Positions 15,922-22,390 of a stretch of DNA of 22,390 nucleotides are shown here, piece by piece. The stretch is from Cymbomonas tetramitiformis (lineage: Eukaryota > Chlorophyta > Pyramimonadophyceae > Pyramimonadales > Pyramimonadaceae), in NCBI GenBank assembly GCA_001247695.2, contig LGRX02030599.1:1-22390 (forward strand), read 5' to 3'. The position numbers and the translations under genes are program-made. Numbering within the stretch: position 1 is the first letter of the stretch; each line of letters begins with the position of its first letter. Below the pieces are notes generated by a model. It made no database searches. It worked only from the letters and a program-made list of their open reading frames with translations, and was not told the origin of the DNA.

Positions 15922-18378
15922 CTATGCGTCCACATAAGGATGAAGAATATTGTGCGCCACTGGCACTTTCCCGTCCTCACTTGTCATTTCCCATAAGACA
16001 TCTACTCTAGATATCAACTGCAAGACTGGCACGCTCACAAATCCACTAGTCTCTTGCACCCATGGTAAACCAGATCCATCCACACCAGACGTCAACAAGT
16101 GCAAAAGTGCTTCTTGTTGGCAACAGTCCGCGTCACCTGAGGCAACAAACAAGAGAAGGAAACCGTAAACTTTGTGATCATCATGTACCGCGTGCACCAC
16201 AACCTTGTTTCCAATCGTGTAGGTATTTGTACTGTCATAATAACACTTGTAGAATCGAGCTCTCTCCAAGTCAATCGAGTCAAGGGCACCAGGTTCACCG
16301 CACACGTTATGCACATCTTCCCTAGTTAACTTGTGATATAAACGGGGTTGATACAAGTCTCCACTTGGTAGCACCACTTCACAAAGCTTGTTGGACCAGT
16401 GTAATAAGGCATTTTGCAGTAAGATATAGTTGCCAATGACAAGATGGGGATCACGCACAGAGTGATACTTTGTGACACGCTTAGCAAATTGCATACATCT
16501 TTCCACCCAACTATCAGCCAAAAGATAGGAGTGCCCAAAAAGATCTTCTTGGTCCACCAAGTGACATACTACAACGTGAAGATTATGTGTAAAGAAAGAT
16601 ACCGCAAAATTCTGCTCCGCCAAAATTGCGAAGTCCTTAAGCCATTGTCTGCAGGCTTCCTTCAACCGCGCTGTTCGCACAAAACGGGGGGTCAACAAAT
16701 AGACACAAGCTTTGTGTAAAAGAAGAAGCATATCCCATTGGTAATCCTTCACGAGCCCAAAATACAAGAAAGGAGCGCACACACATATTAGAAATTTCAA
16801 GTGTTCCATAGTATGAGACGCCAAGTATTTGACCGGATCGATAAGACTCTTGGCTTTCAACAAAGATCTTCTAAGAATTGTGACGCGATCGGACACCATA
16901 CTTTTGGCATCCCCCAAGTCAACGTGAATAAACTTGAAGAAATTATGGACAACTCCTTCTAGAAGCTTGTGGTAAGAGGGTATCAATACACTGTGAACAA
17001 TATCGAAAGAAGGTAGCTCGGATAAACGGGAAACTTCGTGGATTGGCGAGCGAGGAGTTCCAACAATGTGTGATAACATGTTTCTTGAGTAGCGTGCCCC
17101 TTCATGGGCATACCAAAATACATCATTTCCATACAACAAGTATTGGGCAGACTTCTCAAAATATCCAAGAAAGCGTACCGCGCCTTTGTAGGAGATTCCT
17201 TGGAAGTTGCAACGATCGCAACCTAGGCAAGATGTATGTCCACTCCAACTTTTGACTTTTGCACCAGCAGGAGTATCAGCTGAAGCTGCCACCAAGAAAG
17301 GAACGTGGTCAAATCTTCTACCATAATAGTCAACCACGGAAAATCCGTTTGCCAAAGACTTGAAATCATCCACAATTCTATCAAGGTATGTTTGAAAAGA
17401 GTGCCCATCCAAACCAGGTGCTGAAGAGGGCTCATCAGGTCCAGGCAAGATTCCAAGGCACTTGAAGAAACGTGACTTCGATCTCAAAGCACAACGGACA
17501 TTCCAAGATCTCACAAATATCAATCCTAAACTATATGTCTTCCACGCAAAGGGTTGGACCCAGTCCACTCCGATCTCGTAAACACCATTGTCTGGATTGA
17601 AAATCCTCTCACCTTGAGAGGAGCGAAGATTTTTCAAGTGATCGCCACCCCACGCATCGTAAGCTTCTTCAGGGCGGTCAAAAGTGTTGTAGATAGCGGC
17701 CAAGAACATAGGATCCATGAACAACTGCTGAATACAAGACTCCACACCAAAATATATCCAGTCAGCATGCCCAGGCCGAGAAGGAACGAAATATTTTTCG
17801 AGACTTTCCACCCTCAAAACTTCTTTGCAAGAATAAACCGAAGATGGGTAGCAATGAAACTCTTGAAAAAGATGGCGGAAGATATCAGACGTTCCCTTCA
17901 AGAAAATGTCCAGAGCAGACCTTGGGGTATTAGACGTGGTTTTGAACCTCAAGATTCTACTCGCTTCATACCCACAAGACCAAGGACTCCCAGGAAAAAG
18001 AGGGAAAAACTGCCGCTGATCCCACGTAGGAAAAGGAAGTTTTAGAGGTGTAGTAGGAGCTGCTGGAAAGGTAAGCCACTGTGGGTGACTGGAATCTTCA
18101 CTACCATCGAGAAGTGTCATACGTTGTAACACAGATGAAAACACGCTACTTTCATCTTCGTGTGCATAAGGGTAAGTGTCGCAATTACCGTAGTCTTCTT
18201 CCGCGAGGTCTTGGCCTTCAAAATCCATGAAAGAAATAGGAGTAGGGGGATTGACGCGCGGAGTAGGGGGATTGACGCGCGGATTCGCGGAGTCCAAGCT
18301 CGAAAAATACCTCCCCATACCGCGCATAGCAGAACATCCTGCACATAGTTGCAGGAAGACGAGCAAAGTCGCTCTCAT
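15922..18378 (-). CDS. Tnp2-like DDE transposase of the CACTA-like element
   Basis: The frame is 818 codons from ATG 18378 to TAG 15922. Family landmarks in order are GVDWVQPFAWKTYSLG (270-285), with Asp272 the likely first catalytic Asp; LGILPGPDEP (308-317); LVAASADTPA (362-371), with Asp368 the likely second; GHTSCLGCDRC (380-390), the His/Cys cluster of Tnp2 proteins; PSYHKLLEGVVHNFF (467-481); LLLLHKACVYLL (551-562); and FFTHNLHVVVCHLVD (595-609) followed by SWVERCMQFAKR. The usual D-x-MH before LLEGVV is S-YH here. The C-terminal 120 residues look like a beta-rich domain of unknown type. The first 20 residues resemble a signal peptide, which is odd for a nuclear enzyme; Met21 or a spliced upstream start is possible. 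A 21-bp tandem duplication (18239-18280) gives the repeated RVNPPTP. It would cut and join element ends; no inactivating break is visible. Confidence 0.8.
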   Translation of the reverse strand: MRATLLVFLQLCAGCSAMRGMGRYFSSLDSANPRVNPPTPRVNPPTPISFMDFEGQDLAEEDYGNCDTYPYAHEDESSVFSSVLQRMTLLDGSEDSSHPQWLTFPAAPTTPLKLPFPTWDQRQFFPLFPGSPWSCGYEASRILRFKTTSNTPRSALDIFLKGTSDIFRHLFQEFHCYPSSVYSCKEVLRVESLEKYFVPSRPGHADWIYFGVESCIQQLFMDPMFLAAIYNTFDRPEEAYDAWGGDHLKNLRSSQGERIFNPDNGVYEIGVDWVQPFAWKTYSLGLIFVRSWNVRCALRSKSRFFKCLGILPGPDEPSSAPGLDGHSFQTYLDRIVDDFKSLANGFSVVDYYGRRFDHVPFLVAASADTPAGAKVKSWSGHTSCLGCDRCNFQGISYKGAVRFLGYFEKSAQYLLYGNDVFWYAHEGARYSRNMLSHIVGTPRSPIHEVSRLSELPSFDIVHSVLIPSYHKLLEGVVHNFFKFIHVDLGDAKSMVSDRVTILRRSLLKAKSLIDPVKYLASHTMEHLKFLICVCAPFLYFGLVKDYQWDMLLLLHKACVYLLTPRFVRTARLKEACRQWLKDFAILAEQNFAVSFFTHNLHVVVCHLVDQEDLFGHSYLLADSWVERCMQFAKRVTKYHSVRDPHLVIGNYILLQNALLHWSNKLCEVVLPSGDLYQPRLYHKLTREDVHNVCGEPGALDSIDLERARFYKCYYDSTNTYTIGNKVVVHAVHDDHKVYGFLLLFVASGDADCCQQEALLHLLTSGVDGSGLPWVQETSGFVSVPVLQLISRVDVLWEMTSEDGKVPVAHNILHPYVDA
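18239..18280 (-). repeat. 21-bp tandem duplication inside the transposase N-terminus
   Basis: The unit GGAGTAGGGGGATTGACGCGC occurs twice in a row without change, giving a repeated PPTPRVN heptapeptide. Its being in frame is consistent with an intact reading frame. Confidence 0.9.
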
Positions 18379-18943
18379 ACTGGATAAAAACGAGGAACTG
18401 AGGAGAGGTCAAACGTATGCAGTTTGTAAGGCTCCAAGTCAACTGCTGAATTCTTGGGTGAATTGTACAACGTTCGCTAACTCACAACGGCCAGGTGCAC
18501 AACGAAATTTCGTGTAGGCGCGTCGGATTGAATGTCAGATTCGAGATTGATTCTGCTCGGAAATCGAAATTACTGTACTCCAGCCAATCATGGCGTCACC
18601 GTGCATCACCCCAAGCCGCAAGGGATAACCGTTACCGACGTGCGGCTTTGACCACCCAATGCCCGAAATGATGTAAGAAACTGTGGAAATCTTGAAGCCA
18701 CCTCGCCCTTCTCTGCCCAACGTTCAAGCACCACCCTGTCGCAGTAAAAGCTTGCAAGTAACCTCGTGTGCATGTTCTGGAAAAATCTGATACGATTTTT
18801 GTAGATATTTCGTGTGAATTTCCCCGCGCACAATGACACGTGAGCAGAAAGGCGGCGAATGCCGCCTTCACAGGTTGTACTTAAACCGCGGTGCGTTGCC
18901 TAAGCCTCATTTTTGTATCCAATTCACCCCGCTCTTTGTAGCC
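18379..18943. promoter_or_regulatory. Divergent promoter region between the two element genes
   Basis: These 565 bp separate the start codons of the leftward transposase gene and the rightward multi-exon gene, so both promoters must lie here unless one gene has a distant first exon. I see no clear TATA box. A CACGTG palindrome is present at 18837-18842. An in-frame ATG at 18833 would extend the rightward protein by 37 residues and would then shorten this region. Confidence 0.5.
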
Positions 18944-20771
18944 ATGTCTAGCATACGCGTGAACGAGCTGAACACTGACAATGATGACCACGTAGAGCGG
19001 GTCTTGTTGGTGTCTGATGTTTCTCAAATGTCTGTTCTCGATGGGGCAAATATGGTGGAGGACATCTTGAAAGGAAAATATGGGGAGGATGTTTTCGAAC
19101 GCTTGTCCACTTGCGTAGAAACAAGTGGTTCCACTTTGGTGACTAAGTACAGGGTTAGGGATGCTGTTGCCAACAACTTTGCTGACATCACTTTGTGGTT
19201 GCGCCCACGACCGGAGTCTCCCTCCAGGCAGTTGAATCGTTCTCGGAGGGGGCACGCATATATCCCACGCCCTGGTCAAACTCGTCACACGGTTAATGCC
19301 AAACGACCTTCCGAGGTTCCTTTGACCATCAACCAGAATCGATGTGTTCGTGTTTGCGCGCGAACTACTATGAGAGTTGACACCACTGGGAGTATTATCC
19401 CTCTGACTGATTCGCGACTGAGTCCAAGGAGCAAGGGGTTGATAACTAACGCGGTCAAAACGTGTGCTCAGCAAGCGCCCATGGTCGATGTGACAAGGGC
19501 AAGGATCTACTCAAGGATCAGCAGCATGTCCACAGAGCGGAGGAAGTACTTGAATGGCCTCGTGGAAAAGGGCAAGGTCTGTGTCCCTCCCTCCCCTCCC
19601 CCTTAGCCATGTTCTTACTCTTCAGCTATGCAATGTGAGTAAAAATCGAAGCTCCGGTTTCTTGTCTTGTGCACCACCAAAATCTGAACTTCACCCAACC
19701 TCTGCTTGTGTGTTTCAACAGGAGATTCCAGCGATGCTTCCTTTCGACTGGACTTCGATTGAGACAAGTGGTGGCCCCACACAAGGCGTTGTGAATATTC
19801 CGTCTCAGAATGCGGTTAGTTCCTCCCCCTAGTTTCCTATTATTCCTAGAAATTGGTATCGGTTTTTTTTATGTGAATTGCGTAGCCCAGAGTTTCTTTG
19901 TACGAACGTGATCCCCTTTTTTAAGGTCCCCCTTTACTTATGTCACTATTAGCAGGTTCCGGCGATGCCACTTGAACAAGCCCCTAGTGCAACTGCTCTG
20001 GGCAACTCCGGAATCGGAGCCGATGCTGCCACCGCAAGCAGGCGTTCCCGCCGACGCACGGTATGTCCGCTCCCCATATACTAGCGTGTTATTTATGTTG
20101 TATTTGTGTTAATGATTCCCCTAAATGTCTGACCTCTTTTATGTTTTGTTTCACAGAGTAATTTGGAAAACTCTTCGTGCATCGAACCTCAGTTGACTGA
20201 GTTCGAGATGCAAAGGCAGCGCAACATGGCGCGCAATCAGCAAGTGCTAGAAGACCGATTGCAGGCTTTTCGTGATGCTTGCGACGCTGGTGTTCTTCAT
20301 TACCTACATGGACATGAGACGGAGGTAGATCCCCCCTCTGTTACTTCCTTGCTTGCCCTGTCTAGTTCGCATATCATTTCTATAATTTGGTATTGGCTTG
20401 TTTGTACCTTTGACGTGTATGCTGAAAGTTTGATTGGCCTTTGCTTCGCAGCAAGGGGAAGAGGCCCCCACCCAGCAGCAAGGGGAAGAGGCCCCCACCC
20501 AGCAGCAAGGGGAAGAGACCCCCACTCAGGCGGAAGAGGCTCCCTTGGTTAGTTCATTGCCCTCTTTTCATATATGTCTATAATTTCATATTGCCTTGTT
20601 AGAACCTGCGTTTGATTTGCTTCTTCTTGGCAGCAAGGTAGCCAAGCCGCCGCGATTGAAGCCTTCACTGCTCCAGCGAGAACTGGCACGTCCGCCACAC
20701 GACGGCCGGTGACGATTCCTGAACCAAGAGTAGTGGCAGAGCACGAGGCTCGCGTGCCGGCCACAAGATAG
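18944..20771 (+). CDS. Multi-exon accessory gene of the CACTA-like element, exons 1-7
   Basis: Proposed coding exons are 18944-19576, a possible 9-base exon 19626-19634, 19722-19814, 19956-20060, 20157-20324, 20452-20547 and 20634-20771 (TAG at 20769). Donors are GTCTGT (weak), GTGAGT, GTTAGT, GTATGT, GTAGAT and GTTAGT; acceptors are TTCAG, CAACAG, TAGCAG, TCACAG, TCGCAG and TGGCAG. Every junction falls in phase 0, giving about 413 residues. Exon 1 (211 codons) has an acidic N-terminus and a basic Arg-rich middle, and matches no family I know. Exons 3 and 4 both start with a (V/I)PAM motif. Exon 5 is a charged helix, possibly coiled coil. Exon 6 holds a nine-residue repeat (QQGEEAPTQ). By position it is the counterpart of the second, DNA-binding gene of CACTA elements; this is inference. 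The start could also be ATG 18833. Confidence 0.55.
20452..20533 (+). repeat. 27-bp tandem repeat inside exon 6 (three copies)
   Basis: CAAGGGGAAGAG followed by GCCCCCACCCAGCAG repeats three times, the last with changes (ACCCCCACTCAG). It encodes QGEEAPTQQ units and keeps the reading frame. Confidence 0.85.
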
Positions 20772-20889
20772 TGCAAACTTGGGTCCCAGCGTGAGTACAA
20801 CTTTCCCTTGTTCCATGTTTAAATGTAGTTTCACAACTGGTTTTTGGTGACGGAAATATTGGTTATTTACCAACGTACGGTGGTTGCAG

Positions 20890-21393
20890 ATGTCGACAAT
20901 TTTGCAAAAGCATCGTCGTTTGCCAAATGGCAAGCCGGTGCAAGGCCTCACGCTCTTGAAGAAGACGATCATTTCCTTCGACTACCACTCCTATGGTCAA
21001 GTATTTGTCATAGGAGACTTTGCGGGTGGTAAAGAGTTGAGGATGGTCATTGGGCAAACCATTCTAGACATGAAGCCGACGGATGAGAATGAAGAGGGTC
21101 GTTGGCGTGTTGCCGTGGCTGCACTCCATGAGGAAGAGGTGTTGGATGCTGAGGGTGCGCGGAAGCAGACGGGCAAGTATGTGTTTGTGCTGGACTCACA
21201 CCCCACACATTTCGATCAGGGTCACTTAATAGTTGGGAGTGAGCAGTTGGCTGATCTCGACGTGCGCATGGTGCCTGCTTTGAGCATGAATGAGAGCTGG
21301 CAAGTTGTGAATGGGCTCGGTGCACTTGTCCCTGAAGGGGAAGCACTGGATAGTGAGCTGTATCCTAGCATTGAACTACCTTTAGAGAAGTAG
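20890..21393 (+). CDS. Last exon of the accessory gene, or a separate ~167-residue protein
   Basis: The frame opens directly after a strong acceptor (GGTTGCAG, ending at 20889) with ATGTCGACA and runs 167 codons to TAG at 21391-21393. The nearest good donor is GTGAGT at 20791. From exon 7 that donor arrives after the TAG at 20769 and in the wrong phase, while a weak donor GTGACG at 20709 would keep phase 0 and skip the stop. The protein looks compact and globular, with beta-type stretches (QVFVIGDFAGG, YVFVLDSHP). I recognise no family. It may be joined to exons 1-7 by the weak donor, be a separate product using its own ATG, or reflect a one-base indel in exon 7 of this copy. A poly(A) signal lies 106 bp downstream. 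Confidence 0.5.
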   Translation: MSTILQKHRRLPNGKPVQGLTLLKKTIISFDYHSYGQVFVIGDFAGGKELRMVIGQTILDMKPTDENEEGRWRVAVAALHEEEVLDAEGARKQTGKYVFVLDSHPTHFDQGHLIVGSEQLADLDVRMVPALSMNESWQVVNGLGALVPEGEALDSELYPSIELPLEK

Positions 21394-21498
21394 AATGTTA
21401 ACTGTGTGTGTATTTTATTGCTATAGCTGAAAGCAAAAAAACATTGTTGTGCTTTTATATTGACTTTCAATTCACCTTGAATTCACTTCCTGTTTACC

Positions 21499-21504
21499 AA
21501 TAAA
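21499..21504 (+). terminator. Poly(A) signal for the rightward gene
   Basis: AATAAA lies 106 bp after the stop at 21393, with a second copy 107 bp further on at 21606-21611. These are the mirror images of the signals that serve the transposase gene in the left arm. Confidence 0.6.
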
Positions 21505-21813
21505 AGATTTTCTTGCTACAGCTGAAAGCAAAAAAAACATTGTTGTGCTTTTATATTGACTTTCAATTCACCTTGTATTCACCCTGAATCCACTTCCTGT
21601 TTACCAATAAAAGATTTTCTCTGTGTGCTATTTCATGAATAGTGGAGATTGCATTATTCACTTAACATTCACTATGTTTAACCACACTTTCACTGTAGAA
21701 TTATTTTAACGGTAGAATCACTGCCCCTTCACATTCTATTCACATGAAGTTCACTCGGAATTCACAAAATTGACTTGGTGTTCATTGTAAATTCCCATGA
21801 AACGATGCATCGT

Positions 21814-22390
21814 GTTTCTTGACCGTGAATAACCTTTGACTCACGAGGTCTTTCCGGCTGAAACTTGGCATACATAAAGGTCTTTTATAGACGAACACAA
21901 CGATATATTGTTTGTTGTGATAGGATAAGTGAAACCCAAAATCTGATACCCATTTCTTGTGGTTATATACGAGCCGTAAATAATAGGGTTTCTTGACCGT
22001 GAATAACTTTTGACTCACGAGGTCTTTTCGAATGAAACGTTGCATACATAAAGGTATTTTATAGACGAACACAACGATATATTGTTTGTTGTGATAGGAT
22101 AAGTGAAACCCAAAATCTGATACCCATTTCTTGTGGCTATATACGAGCCGTAAATAATAGGGTTTCTTGACCGTGTATAACTTTTGACTCACGAGGTCTT
22201 TTCGAATGAAACTTTGCATACATAAAGGTCTTTTATAGACGAACACAACGATATATTGTTTGTTGTGATAGGATAAGTGAAACCCAAAATCTGATACCCA
22301 TTTCTTGTGGCTATATACGAGCCGTAAATAATAGGGTTTCTTGACCGTGGATAACTTTTGACTCACGAGGTCTTTTCGAATGAAACTTGG
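21814..22390 (-). repeat. 174-bp tandem array, right arm (about 3.3 units in the window)
   Basis: This is the same unit as the left array in inverted orientation. The innermost unit encodes the same end in the open frame (SRKDLVSQRLFTVKK) as the innermost left unit, so the two arrays share their inner edge. The next units carry private changes, such as AGGTATTTTATAG at about 22050. The array runs off the window edge. Confidence 0.95.

Larger units (their letters stand above)
13367..22390. mobile_element. CACTA-like (Tnp2-type) DNA transposon with giant TIRs, right end outside the window
   Basis: The left end is CACTATGGGAAAAG at 13367; CACTAGTA at 13359 is an alternative eight bases earlier. 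It interrupts LINE ORF2. The left arm to 15888 is the reverse complement of the sequence from 21431 rightward. The 5.5-kb core holds a Tnp2-like transposase on the minus strand and a multi-exon gene on the plus strand, in divergent orientation. CACTA elements typically have CACTA termini, subterminal repeats, a Tnp2 transposase, a second DNA-binding gene and 3-bp target duplications. The first four have counterparts here; the target duplication cannot be checked. If the arms are equal, the right end falls near 23950, giving about 10.6 kb. Confidence 0.8.
21431..22390 (-). repeat. Right terminal inverted repeat (partial)
   Basis: This is the reverse complement of the left arm, entered from the inside: two 107-bp repeats, the GTGAA-rich segment, then the 174-bp array. 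The two arms differ at only a few positions in the inner 380 bp, for example CACGCAAAG against CACACAGAG. The arm continues past the window. Confidence 0.85.

Noticed and set aside
18319..18378. Signal peptide on the transposase
   Set aside because: The hydrophobic N-terminus looks like one, but a secreted transposase makes no sense; a later start (Met21) or unrecognised upstream splicing is more likely.
18881..19474. 197-codon minus-strand frame opposite exon 1 of the accessory gene
   Set aside because: It is a mirror of the plus-strand exon, with no splice or domain support.
19554..19832. Single open frame of 92 codons
   Set aside because: It crosses good splice sites (GTGAGT at 19635, CAACAG at 19721, GTTAGT at 19815). 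Only its 19722-19814 part is kept, as an exon.

Overview
The window looks like transposon-rich, gene-poor nuclear DNA of a eukaryote. The evidence is a chain of GT..AG introns with typical donor and acceptor sites, AATAAA polyadenylation signals, a non-LTR (LINE-type) retroelement, a Tnp2/CACTA-type DDE transposase, satellite-like tandem arrays and long low-complexity tracts. No conserved host gene is visible, so I cannot name the organism. An alga or another protist is a guess from the style of the elements only.

Layout. (1) 1-3640 is a repeat landscape: a dispersed/tandem unit of about 190 bp, a roughly 700-bp segment present twice in direct orientation, a 360-bp C-rich tract and a 68-bp direct repeat. 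(2) 3641-5160 is a GC-rich island with a 354-codon ORF of unknown function; its C-terminal part faintly resembles a decayed copia protease. A tRNA-like A-box/B-box pair and a GTAC-rich palindromic tract follow. (3) 5165-6981 holds another copy of the 190-bp family, then two near-identical direct repeats of about 170 bp flanking 1.3 kb that contains one weak reverse-strand ORF. (4) About 6982-13366 is a LINE-type element on the + strand. Its ORF1 has an RRM-like segment, a CCHC-like zinc cluster and a Gly/Lys-rich tail. A long middle ORF of uncertain status follows. ORF2 carries a Ulp1/C48 cysteine protease domain with the H-D-Q-C set intact, then the start of an AP-endonuclease (EEP) domain.

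(5) That endonuclease is cut off at about 13358-13366, where a second element begins with CACTA-like sequence. This second element runs off the right edge of the window. It has very long terminal inverted repeats (left arm 13367-15888; right arm from 21431). Each arm holds an array of 174-bp tandem repeats, dispersed GTGAA motifs and two 107-bp repeats that each carry a polyadenylation signal. Its 5.5-kb unique core holds two divergent genes. A Tnp2-like transposase (818 codons, no visible intron) runs leftward from 18378 to 15922. A multi-exon gene runs rightward from 18944, and nearly all its exon junctions fall in phase 0. Both genes end about 110 bp before a poly(A) signal inside the adjacent inverted repeat, so the TIRs appear to double as 3' ends for the element's own transcripts. 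If the arms are symmetric, the element is about 10.6 kb and the rest of LINE ORF2 (including the reverse transcriptase) should lie beyond the right edge.

The most interesting items are the architecture of the CACTA-like element (satellite arrays inside its TIRs, symmetric transcript ends, an unrecognised accessory gene) and the protease-plus-endonuclease order in LINE ORF2. All calls come from reading the sequence; no database search was run.
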